From JBGOTP01 sp963717075 (lineage in GTDB: Bacteria; Acidobacteriota; Vicinamibacteria; Vicinamibacterales; CAVVIG01): a stretch of 64,000 bases of DNA. Shown here one piece after another: positions 30,348 through 44,882 of the stretch. Position 1 is the first letter of the stretch. The number at the start of each line of letters is the position of its first letter. The notes beneath the pieces are model-generated. The model saw only the letters and a list, made by a program, of their open reading frames with translations, was not told the origin of the DNA and searched no databases. Made by a program: the position numbers and the translations under genes. Location of the stretch: positions 124,001 to 188,000 of the forward strand of contig CAVQVI010000011.1 in assembly GCA_963717075.1 (NCBI GenBank), written 5' to 3'.

Positions 30348-30919
30348 ACGAAGTCATCCGGGCGGCAGCCGATCTTCAGCGAGTGTGTGAGTCTGAAGGC
30401 TGGCGATTCTGTTTCATCGGCGGCCTTGCGGTCCAGCGCTGGGGTGAGCCGCGAGAGACAGTGGACGTCGATCTCACGCTTCTGACCGGGTTCACGGGTG
30501 AAGACCGATTCGTGTCGCGGCTGCTTCAGCACTTCGAGGCGCGGATGGACGGCGTGGCGGAGTTCGCCCGCGCCAACCGTGTGCTGCTCCTGCGCACCGC
30601 GTCTGGCGTGGGCCTCGACATCGCCCTCGGCGGACTGCCGTTCGAGGAGTCGGCGGTGGTTCGGTCGAGCCTGTTCACGTTTCCGCCCGATGTGCCGCTC
30701 AGGACGTGCTCGGCTGAAGATCTGATTGTCCTCAAGGCGTTCGCCGACCGGCCCAAGGACTGGGTTGATGTCGACGGCATCATCATCCGTCAGGCCCGCA
30801 CCATCGACTGGACGTACGTTCGCACGCAGCTGGCGCCACTCGCGGAGCTGAAGGACGACCCGGAGATCGTGGACCGCCTCGACGCGCGGCTGAGCGAGCT
30901 GGACGATAGGCAACATTAG
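30344..30919 (+). CDS. AbiEii/minimal-nucleotidyltransferase-like protein
   Basis: The 191-residue product from GTG 30344 carries a nucleotidyltransferase-fold signature. WRFCFIGGLAVQRWGEPRET holds the GG-containing strand-helix, then VDVDLTLLT has the two metal-binding aspartates (D-x-D). After about 50 residues comes VGLDIALGGLPFEESAV with the third acidic residue. CSAEDLIVLKAFADRPKDWV is the characteristic E-D-L-I-V-x-K-A-F-A helix of AbiEii-like and related nucleotidyltransferases. Some families transfer nucleotides to tRNA or proteins as toxins; others are antitoxins or housekeeping. It is coupled to the preceding small gene. The target is unknown. Confidence 0.8.
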   Translation: MNEVIRAAADLQRVCESEGWRFCFIGGLAVQRWGEPRETVDVDLTLLTGFTGEDRFVSRLLQHFEARMDGVAEFARANRVLLLRTASGVGLDIALGGLPFEESAVVRSSLFTFPPDVPLRTCSAEDLIVLKAFADRPKDWVDVDGIIIRQARTIDWTYVRTQLAPLAELKDDPEIVDRLDARLSELDDRQH

Positions 30920-30945
30920 AGGCCTCCGGTCAACGGAACGCCCGT

Positions 30946-30990
30946 CGTGCGACCCCGCGGTTAACCCGTTCGCGCCATTCCCCCTCCGAC
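30946..30990 (+). pseudogene. Short PQQ-dehydrogenase fragment, inverted relative to the copy at 12335-12521
   Basis: Forty-five bases encode DPAVNPFAPFPLRQ on the plus strand and match, inverted, the extra upstream part of the quinoprotein remnant near 12480-12521 with only a few differences. It is bounded by the end of the nucleotidyltransferase region on one side and a truncated secreted-protein gene on the other. It is too short to function, but it links the two mosaic regions. Confidence 0.65.
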
Positions 30991-31158
30991 AGTCATGATC
31001 TCGCGCGGGCAGTTCGCCGCCGGGCAATGGAACGCCGGCGGTGTTTCGCACGAGGTCCCGGACAGGCGAAGGGGTTGTGCCGTCGCCGGTCCGACGCCAG
31101 CGAGCACGACCGCGAACACCGTACACGCCCTCTGGATCAGCCGCACACGATTGCTCAT
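30961..31158 (-). pseudogene. 5' end of a secreted protein gene (hydrolase-like), truncated
   Basis: From the ATG at 31156-31158 the text is a signal peptide (IQRACTVFAVVLAGVGPATA) followed by TPPAFHCPAANCPREIMTVG. The pattern Ser/Phe-His-Cys-Pro-x-x-x-Cys-Pro after a signal peptide recalls secreted alpha/beta hydrolases of the PHB-depolymerase-like kind. The gene-like text ends where the short PQQ fragment begins (about 30990), and a stop follows at 30961. The catalytic part is absent. The enzyme assignment is weak; that it is a clipped 5' gene end is better supported. Confidence 0.5.
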
Positions 31159-31336
31159 GGCCCACTCCTCAGCGGGCGATCCTACCAGCCGTCCTGTTGC
31201 CGAGTATTGCGATTCGCGGGCCGCGAGGCGCAGCCGGCGCAACGCCGTTGCGCGGGCGGCATCGATCCCGCCGGCGCCCGTATAATTTGTGTTCGAGCCG
31301 CTGGCGCGGGCCGGTGAACCGAATACGGGAGACTCG

Positions 31337-31687
31337 ATGATCGCGATCATGTGGCAGTTCAACGTGCAGGAGGGACGCGAGGCCGAGTTCGAGGAGCTGT
31401 ACGGAACCGAGGGGCCATGGACGGCACTCAATCGCCGAACGCGGTCATACCTTGGGACGTCATTTCTTCGCGACCAGAGTCAGACGTCCCGCTACATCGT
31501 GATCGAGTACTGGAGCGAGATGCTCGTGTACGAAGAGCACCGATCGTCCAGCGCCGCCGCGCTCAACTCCCTGGAAGAGCAGCGAGGTCGTTTGATTCAG
31601 TCTGTCGAGCCGCTCGGTGTCTTCACCGCCCTCGATGTCCCCGATCGCACCGGGCCCGCCTGGTCGCAGCGCAAGAAGGCGCCCTGA
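31337..31687 (+). CDS. Antibiotic biosynthesis monooxygenase-like (ABM) domain protein
   Basis: The 116-residue product from ATG 31337 (GGGAG at ribosome-binding distance) is a single ferredoxin-like dimeric alpha/beta domain. It starts MIAIMWQFNVQEGREAEFEE, has LYGTEGPWTALNRR and TSFLRDQSQTSRYIVIEYWS, and a C-terminal helix (AAALNSLEEQRGRLIQSVEP). This is the ABM/DabB-like layout, found in small quinol monooxygenases, haem-degrading enzymes and many proteins of unknown role. No cofactor or catalytic residue can be assigned. Neighbours are fragments, so context gives no hint. Confidence 0.72.
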   Translation: MIAIMWQFNVQEGREAEFEELYGTEGPWTALNRRTRSYLGTSFLRDQSQTSRYIVIEYWSEMLVYEEHRSSSAAALNSLEEQRGRLIQSVEPLGVFTALDVPDRTGPAWSQRKKAP

Positions 31688-31867
31688 ACCGCGAACCCCC
31701 TCGACACCGGCTCAATCGCCCGGGAACGGGAAACAGAGCGGGTCGTGTGACTTAGCCGATGAGGAAATGCTGACCGACTGGCGATTTGAACCCGCCCCTG
31801 CCTCGCCGTACCTTCGCAACTGGGTTTGGCGAGCCTCGTGGGCTCGGTTCACGATAAGAGGTCAGTC

Positions 31868-31949
31868 ATGCACAACATCTCTCGTTCGGTTTCATCGGGT
31901 CTGCTTCTCCTCGTTACCTTCGCGGCTGCCCTGGTTGCCGGCCAGCCCG
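31868..31949 (+). pseudogene. Signal-peptide end of a lost secreted protein gene
   Basis: ATG 31868 opens MHNISRSVSSGLLLLVTFAA, a clean signal peptide with an Ala-x-Ala-like cleavage area (AALVAGQP). The coding text then runs directly into antisense IS91-type transposase sequence and makes no further sense as protein. Only the first ~27 codons of the original gene remain. The 180 bases between the ABM gene and this ATG hold nothing I recognise. Confidence 0.55.
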
Positions 31950-32205
31950 GCGAGCACCGGCGTCTCCTCCTGCCAGTTGTCGCAGGTGCCGGCTGCGTCG
32001 TGGGGGTCATACAGGCCATGCCGATCGAGGAGGCGGGCAACCCGCGTTTCCACCGTCGCCAGCACTTCAGCCACGTCCAGATCGGTGAGCCGCGCGATGG
32101 GATGAAAGCGCAGGTCTCCTGCTGGAGTGGCAGGCGGCAGAAAATGCGGATCGAACACGAACAGATCGGCTGGCCGGCTGAAGCCGGACTGTCGACGTCC
32201 CGTTG
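31950..32205 (-). mobile_element. IS91-family transposase fragment, copy B
   Basis: Minus-strand text DLFVFDPHFLPPATPAGDLR, FHPIARLTDLDVAEVLATVE, then TRVARLLDRHGLYDPHDAAG and NWQEETPVLAGLAG matches the middle of IS91-type transposases: the region after the HUH motif, with a [D]xVF.. strand, FH.hP..T..., and the PVLAGLA block. No catalytic tyrosine part and no start are present. It abuts the rpoC stop codon within a few bases and cuts the secreted gene on its other side. A shorter copy is at 27232-27350. Confidence 0.6.
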
Positions 32206-32207
32206 TG

Positions 32208-36416
<4,209 letters not shown>

Positions 36417-36431
36417 ATGGTTATCATTCTC

Positions 36432-36622
36432 TCAATGGCGTTGGGGCCCCACCCCCAACGCGAGCTTTCGATGATGCTCGCCCTCGGATTCGCTCGTCCT
36501 CGGGCTCGCATGGCCGCAGGCGCTAGACTCTTCAATGGCGTTGGGGCCCCACCCCCAACGCGAGCTTTCGATGATGCTCGCCCTCGGATTCGCTCGTCCT
36601 CGGGCTCGCATGGCCGCAGGCG

Positions 36623-36631
<9 letters not shown>
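36432..36631. repeat. Two 100-bp tandem copies with hairpins between rpoB and rpoC
   Basis: A 100-base unit beginning tcaatggcgttggggcccc occurs twice with exact 100-base spacing (ATG anchor at 36435 and 36535). The copy nearer rpoB includes its stop codon and last bases. Each copy carries the hairpin GCGTTGGGG...CCCCAACGC (36438-36461 and 36538-36561). The duplication enlarges the rpoB-rpoC gap to 206 bases, which otherwise holds no gene. Confidence 0.9.
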
Positions 36632-40906
<4,275 letters not shown>

Positions 40907-40979
40907 GCTTTAGACCTCGAAGAGAGATGGCGCGCTCACTGACTTGCGCGGACTCGCGTCCGCAGGATCTGGGTCAGAG

Positions 40980-41099
40980 ACAGGGATTGGGGATTGGGGA
41001 TTAGGGAGTAGGGATCAGGGATTGGGGATGAGCCAAGTGCCCAATTCTTAACCCCTACTCCCCAATCCCTAGTCCCTACTCCCTAGTCCCTGCTCCCTA
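40980..41099. repeat. Degenerate gggatta-type repeats in facing arms between rplL and rpoB
   Basis: A G-rich arm (40981-41032; repeats of gggattggggatta, gggagta, gggatca) is followed by a C-rich arm (41049-41099; cccctactccccaatcccta, gtccctactccctag). The arms are imperfect reverse complements, so the transcript can form a long hairpin. The last bases overlap the rplL stop codon. No gene is present in this gap. Confidence 0.8.
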
Positions 41100-41483
41100 C
41101 TTGATCTCAACCTTCGCGCCGACCTCTTCGAATTTCTTCTTGATGGCCTCGGCCTCGGCCTTGGGGATCCCTTCTTTGATCGCCTTGGGCGCGCTCTCGA
41201 CGAGATCCTTGGCTTCCTTCAAACCCAGGCTGGTGACTTCGCGGACAACTTTGATGACGTTGATCTTGTTCGCGCCCACTTCCGTCAGCGACGCCGTAAA
41301 TTCGGTCTTCTCTTCAACAGGAGCCGCGGCGCCACCGCCCCCGCCCGCCATCGGCATGCCCATGGGCATCGCGGCCGCCGCGGAGACGCCGAGCTCGGAC
41401 TCGAGCGTCTTGACGAGCTGCGAGAGCTCCAGAACGGTGATGCCCTTGATGTATTCGACAACCTGATCCTGTGTGACTGCCAT
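41097..41483 (-). CDS. rplL: 50S ribosomal protein L7/L12
   Basis: The 128-residue stalk protein starts MAVTQDQVVEYIKGITVLEL with the N-terminal dimerisation helix pair. It then has an Ala/Met/Gly-rich hinge (AAAAMPMGMPMAGGGGGAAA) and the globular C-terminal domain with EFTASLTEVGANKINVIKVV and KAEAEAIKKKFEEVGAKVEI. Its C-terminal domain recruits translation factors such as the EF-Tu encoded nearby. The earlier frame upstream of the ATG is not ribosomal. It lies between rplJ (97 bases) and rpoB. Confidence 0.98.
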   Translation of the reverse strand: MAVTQDQVVEYIKGITVLELSQLVKTLESELGVSAAAAMPMGMPMAGGGGGAAAPVEEKTEFTASLTEVGANKINVIKVVREVTSLGLKEAKDLVESAPKAIKEGIPKAEAEAIKKKFEEVGAKVEIK

Positions 41484-41579
41484 TGTGCTCTCCTGATTCC
41501 CGTGTACTCGGCCCGAACTCTCGCTCGGGCAATCTGCGATCCGGCGACGCCCGACCTGAGGGCCGGGCCCACATTCCAT

Positions 41580-42107
41580 CTACGATCCGGCCCGTTTCTT
41601 CTCCGCCGCGGCCAGCACGTTCATGAGATCCCGCGGGGCCGCGTTCAGGACGCTGACGATCTGGACCATCGGCGCCTGCAACACATAGAGCAGCTTGGCG
41701 AGCAGCTCGGGCTTGCCCGGCAGCGACGCCAGTTCGGTGACCTCCGCCGCCTTGATGGCTCGCCCTTGCACGAGCGCCACCTTGATCGTCAAGGCCGGCG
41801 CCGTCTTCACGAACGTCGTCAGAGTTTTGGCGAGCGCAACCGGGTCGGTGGACGTATGGGCAACGCCCGTTGCCCCCTCGAAAAACTTCTCGAGCGGCTC
41901 GAATGCCGTGCCCTTGATGGCGCGCCTGGCAATGGTGTTCTTGACCACCGTGTACCTGGCCTTCGCGAGGCGCAGCTGCCGTCGAAGGTCGGTGACCTGT
42001 GGGACATTCAGGCCCTTGTAGTCCACGAGGATGGCGCTGTCCGATCCCTTGAACGCCGACTCCAGCTGCTGGAGCACGGCTTCCTTGTCCGCTCTGGTAA
42101 CAGCCAT
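41580..42107 (-). CDS. rplJ: 50S ribosomal protein L10
   Basis: The 175-residue protein has the L10 pattern MAVTRADKEAVLQQLESAFK, AILVDYKGLNVPQVTDLRRQ and RYTVVKNTIARRAI. GLPGKPELLAKLL-like text follows near the C-terminus, then VLNAAPRDLMNVLAAAEKKR, which contacts L7/L12. It anchors the stalk to 23S rRNA. The ATG overlaps the rplA stop by one base (TGATG). There is therefore no room for the L10 leader that in many bacteria controls rplJL, so regulation must act further upstream. Confidence 0.98.
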   Translation of the reverse strand: MAVTRADKEAVLQQLESAFKGSDSAILVDYKGLNVPQVTDLRRQLRLAKARYTVVKNTIARRAIKGTAFEPLEKFFEGATGVAHTSTDPVALAKTLTTFVKTAPALTIKVALVQGRAIKAAEVTELASLPGKPELLAKLLYVLQAPMVQIVSVLNAAPRDLMNVLAAAEKKRAGS

Positions 42108-42814
42108 CAGTGTTTCACCACGACGTCGACGTGCGTCGTATCGATTCGGACGCCCGGTCCCATCGTCGACGACAGCGTGACACTCTTCAGGTACCTGCCC
42201 TTGGCCGCCGATGGCTTGGCCTTCACGATGCTGTCGACGAGCGCATGGGCATTGGCCACGAGCGAATCGCTCGCGAACGAGGTCTTGCCAAGCGGCGCGT
42301 GAATGATGCCCGTCTTGTCGACGCGGAACTCCACTTTGCCGGCCTTGATTTCCTTGATCGCCTTGGCGATGTCGACCGTGACGGTGCCCGTTTTCGGGTT
42401 CGGCATCAGGCCGCGCGGACCGAGTACCTTGCCGAGCTTGCCCACCGCGCGCATCATGTCTGGCGTGGCCACGACGGCGTCGAACTCGGTCCAGCCGCCC
42501 ATGATCTTTTCGACGAGTTCCTCGCCGCCGATGACATCGGCGCCCGCCTCCCGCGCTTCCTTCTGCTTCTCGCCACCGGCGATCGCGAGGACGCGCTTGG
42601 TCTTGCCAAGGCCGTGCGGCAGCACCACAGTGCCGCGCACCATCTGATCGGCGTGCTTGGGGTCGACGCCAAGCCGCAGCGTCAGTTCAACGGTCTCGTC
42701 GAACTTCGCGTACTTGACTTTCTGCACGAGCGGGACGGCCTCTTCGATGGAGTACATTCGATTGGCGGCCACCAGCACTCGGGCTGCGGTGTACTTCTTC
42801 CCGTGCCTGCGCAT
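42107..42814 (-). CDS. rplA: 50S ribosomal protein L1
   Basis: From ATG 42814 the 235-residue product shows the L1 landmarks KKYTAARVLVAANRMYSIEE, VELTLRLGVDPKHADQMVRG, TVVLPHGLGKTKRVLAIAGG, VGKLGKVLGPRGLMPNPKTG and TVTVDIAKAIKEIKAGKVEF. It binds the L1 stalk of 23S rRNA and in many bacteria represses its own mRNA. The frame continues upstream of this start into the repeat-rich gap and is not ribosomal there. It is coupled to rplJ and separated from rplK by 180 bases of gcaggatt-type repeats. Confidence 0.98.
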   Translation of the reverse strand: MRRHGKKYTAARVLVAANRMYSIEEAVPLVQKVKYAKFDETVELTLRLGVDPKHADQMVRGTVVLPHGLGKTKRVLAIAGGEKQKEAREAGADVIGGEELVEKIMGGWTEFDAVVATPDMMRAVGKLGKVLGPRGLMPNPKTGTVTVDIAKAIKEIKAGKVEFRVDKTGIIHAPLGKTSFASDSLVANAHALVDSIVKAKPSAAKGRYLKSVTLSSTMGPGVRIDTTHVDVVVKH

Positions 42815-42878
42815 GAAACACTCCTGTGGTGCAAACGCGCTTCGAAACAGCGCTCCCACTCAGTGACGATCGAATTGC

Positions 42879-42992
42879 AGAATGGCAGGAATGTAGGATT
42901 GCAGGACTGACAAGCTCCGCCGCCCTGCGTCCTGCAACCCTTCCTGCAATCCTGCAATCCTGGAATCCTGGAATCCTGGAATCCTGCAATCT
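42879..42992. repeat. gcaggatt-type degenerate repeats between rplK and rplA
   Basis: Units such as gcagaatggcaggaatgtag and gattgcaggactgac are followed by reverse-complement-like units (cctgcaacccttcctgcaat, cctgcaatcctggaatcctg, repeated four times). The two parts can pair. The same family occurs at 50725-50935 and 57662-57757. Confidence 0.8.
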
Positions 42993-42994
42993 CT

Positions 42995-43420
42995 CTATCC
43001 GATCACGTCCAGCCCCATCGACCGGGCCGTGCCTGCCACCGTCTTGATCGCCGACTCGAGCGAGTCACAGTTCAAGTCCGGCATCTTGAGCTTCGCAATG
43101 TCCTCGACCTGTTTCGCCGTGACCGTGCCGACTTTCGTCTTGTTCGGCTCGGCGGATCCCTTCGCGATATTCGCGGCCCGCTTGAGGAGCACCGGGGCGG
43201 GCGGTGTCTTGGTGATGAAGCTGTACGATCGATCGGCGTAGACGGTGACGACGACCGGGATGATGAGCCCTTCGTCCTTCGCCGTCTTCGCATTGAAGTT
43301 CTTGCAGAAGTCCATGATGTTGACGCCCTGCGGGCCGAGCGCAGTGCCCACGGGCGGCGCCGGCGTCGCCTTGCCGGCGGCGATCTGGAGCTTCACGAGT
43401 GCCTGTATTTTCTTCGCCAT
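42995..43420 (-). CDS. rplK: 50S ribosomal protein L11
   Basis: The 141-residue protein begins MAKKIQALVKLQIAAGKATP and contains PPVGTALGPQGVNIMDFCKN (with the Pro-rich N-domain loop that contacts thiostrepton-site rRNA), FITKTPPAPVLLKRAA and the C-terminal GTARSMGLDVIG. It binds the GTPase centre of 23S rRNA. It opens the rplKAJL set downstream of nusG, 49 bases away across a small hairpin. Confidence 0.98.
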   Translation of the reverse strand: MAKKIQALVKLQIAAGKATPAPPVGTALGPQGVNIMDFCKNFNAKTAKDEGLIIPVVVTVYADRSYSFITKTPPAPVLLKRAANIAKGSAEPNKTKVGTVTAKQVEDIAKLKMPDLNCDSLESAIKTVAGTARSMGLDVIG

Positions 43421-43448
43421 GATCTCTGTCTAAGGTCTTTCCACCGAG

Positions 43449-43468
43449 CGTGGGGCCACACCCCCACG
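43449..43468 (-). terminator. Small G/C hairpin between nusG and rplK
   Basis: CGTGGGG, six-base loop, CCCCACG: a seven-bp stem in the 49-base gap just after the nusG stop. It resembles the stems in the rpoB-rpoC repeat. It may attenuate transcription or protect mRNA ends. No U run follows, so full termination is unlikely. Confidence 0.5.
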
Positions 43469-43469
43469 G

Positions 43470-44012
43470 CTAGATCTTTTCTACCTGCAAGAAGTCGAGC
43501 TCCACGGGCGTGGCACGGCCGAAGATCGTCACCATCACCTTCAACGTGTTCTTGTCGAGGTTGACTTCGTCGACCACACCGTTGAAGCTCGTGAACGGTC
43601 CCTCGTTGATTCGCACTTGCTCGCCCTTGTCGAACATGTATTTCGGTTTCGGCTTCTCCGACGCCGTCTTGACCTGCGTCAGAATCTGGTCGACCTCATC
43701 CTTGCTGAGCGGCGTCGGCTTGACGCCGGCGCCCACGAAGCCGGTCACCTTCGGCGTGTTCTTCACCACGTGCCACGCGTGGTCGGACATGTTCATCTCA
43801 ACCAGGATGTAGCCAGGGAAGAACCGCTTCGCGGTCACAACTTTCCTGCCGCCGCGCATCTCGACCACGTCCTCGGTCGGAATCAGGACTTCGCCGATGT
43901 CGTTCTGCAGCCCGTACGCCTTCACACGCTCCTGCAGCGACTCGGCCACCTTCTTCTCAAAGCCCGAATAGGTGTGGACGATGTACCAGCTCTTGGTCGC
44001 GACCTCCGTCAT
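43470..44012 (-). CDS. nusG: Transcription termination/antitermination protein NusG
   Basis: From ATG 44012 the 180-residue protein has the NGN domain (SWYIVHTYSGFEKKVAESLQ, AKRFFPGYILVEMNMSDHAW, VKNTPKVTGFVGAGVKPTPL) and a C-terminal KOW domain (FDKGEQVRINEGPFTSFNGV, TLKVMVTIFGRATPVELDFL). NusG increases RNA polymerase processivity and links it to Rho or the ribosome. Its ATG overlaps the secE stop by four bases. The secE-nusG-rplK order is the conserved bacterial arrangement. Confidence 0.98.
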   Translation of the reverse strand: MTEVATKSWYIVHTYSGFEKKVAESLQERVKAYGLQNDIGEVLIPTEDVVEMRGGRKVVTAKRFFPGYILVEMNMSDHAWHVVKNTPKVTGFVGAGVKPTPLSKDEVDQILTQVKTASEKPKPKYMFDKGEQVRINEGPFTSFNGVVDEVNLDKNTLKVMVTIFGRATPVELDFLQVEKI

Positions 44013-44272
44013 GCCCCGGCACCCAGCTTGCGGAATACCCACGCCACCGCACTGAGCAGCACCTGATCGAGCGCGAACAGATACAACCCGATGGCCACGG
44101 ACGTCAAGATGACGACAACGGTCGTGGCGTACACTTCCTTCTGTGACGGCCAGGTGACACGCTTCAGCTCGTTTCTGACCTCGCTCAGGAACAGCCGCGC
44201 ACGCTCGAGGCGTCCGCCGGCCGCTTCCCTCACCGTGTCCATTGCTGTCGTGTTCGAACTGTTTGCCGCCAT
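44009..44272 (-). CDS. secE: Preprotein translocase subunit SecE
   Basis: The 87-residue protein starts MAANSSNTTAMDTVREAAGG. It has the conserved amphipathic segment FLSEVRNELKRVTWPSQKEV and one membrane helix (TTVVVILTSVAIGLYLFALD), the single-span form of SecE. It stabilises SecY in the inner membrane. The Met is chosen because it precedes the short variable N-terminus and the upstream frame runs into the tRNA. It lies between tRNA-Trp and nusG as expected. Confidence 0.96.
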   Translation of the reverse strand: MAANSSNTTAMDTVREAAGGRLERARLFLSEVRNELKRVTWPSQKEVYATTVVVILTSVAIGLYLFALDQVLLSAVAWVFRKLGAGA

Positions 44273-44382
44273 AGCGCTAACTCTGCCTTCCGGCTTCCCG
44301 GCCTTTCCTTCTGACCTCTTCCAACCTCTTCGCGTCCGGCGTCGAGCTTCTTCTTTCTGACGTCCGAGCGCTCCCGAAGGGC

Positions 44383-44458
44383 TGGCAGGCCAGGAGGGAA
44401 TCGAACCCCCAACCCCCGGTTTTGGAGACCGGTGCTCTGCCAATTGAGCTACTGGCCT
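44383..44458 (-). tRNA. tRNA-Trp (CCA anticodon)
   Basis: The cloverleaf has acceptor AGGCCAG/CTGGCCT, D-arm GCTCAATTGGCAGAGC, anticodon loop CTCCAAA (anticodon CCA), T-arm GGGGGTTCGATTCCC and an encoded 3' CCA. It is adjacent to secE, the common position for tRNA-Trp. Confidence 0.97.
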
Positions 44459-44474
44459 TCACCGAATCGAACAG

Positions 44475-44575
44475 CGAATCTGGTCACTTGGTCATTTCGT
44501 CATCTGGTCATTTGAGTGATTCGGCCGCCCCGCAATGATCAGATCACCACATGACGAGATGATCACATTCACAGC
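44475..44575. repeat. tggtcat-type degenerate repeats between tRNA-Trp and rpmG
   Basis: Units such as tctggtcacttggtcatttc and gtcatctggtcatttgagtg face atgatcagatcaccacatga and cgagatgatcacattc. They are imperfect reverse complements able to pair. The same family is found at 44740-44880 and 54511-54640, and in weaker form after tRNA-Thr near 46325. Confidence 0.75.
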
Positions 44576-44576
44576 C

Positions 44577-44726
44577 CTACTTCGTCTCCTTGTGAGCCGT
44601 GTGCTTCCGGCAGAACCGGCAGTACTTGCTCATTTCGAGGCGCTCGGTCGTCTTCTTCTTGTTCTTCGTCGTGCTGTAGTTGCGGCGCTTACAGTCGCCG
44701 CATGCCAGCGCAATGATGTCTCTCAT
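44577..44726 (-). CDS. rpmG: 50S ribosomal protein L33
   Basis: A 49-codon gene: MRDIIALACGDCKRRNYSTT, then KNKKKTTERLEMSKYCRFCR and KHTAHKETK. Two CxxC pairs (CGDC, CRFC) make this the zinc-binding form of L33. It sits between tuf and tRNA-Trp/secE, its common place. It is short but unmistakable. tggtcat-type repeats flank it on both sides. Confidence 0.97.
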   Translation of the reverse strand: MRDIIALACGDCKRRNYSTTKNKKKTTERLEMSKYCRFCRKHTAHKETK

Positions 44727-44739
44727 CGGTTATTCCTGA

Positions 44740-44880
44740 ATCTGGTCATCTAATCATCTGGTCATCTTGTCAATGAAAGGGGTCATGTGGGACACCAGCG
44801 GGCCAATGACCAATTGACTACGCAATGACCAATTGACCAGCCCAATTGACGAGATGACCAATTGACCAGATGACCAGATT
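44740..44880. repeat. tggtcat-type degenerate repeats between rpmG and tuf
   Basis: Repeats of tggtcatc and tgaccaatt units: one arm (tctggtcatctaatcatctg) and a long opposite arm (caatgaccaattgactacgc, tgaccaattgaccagatgac), ending at the tuf stop. The arms can pair into a long imperfect hairpin. No gene is present. Confidence 0.75.
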
Positions 44881-44882
44881 CA

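Noticed and set aside
40980..41099. Facing gggatta arms as a classic terminator of rplL
   Set aside because: Too long and degenerate, no U run, and rpoB must be transcribed through it; kept as a repeat.
41484..42107. An L10 leader regulating rplJL
   Set aside because: rplA and rplJ overlap by one base, so there is no leader space.
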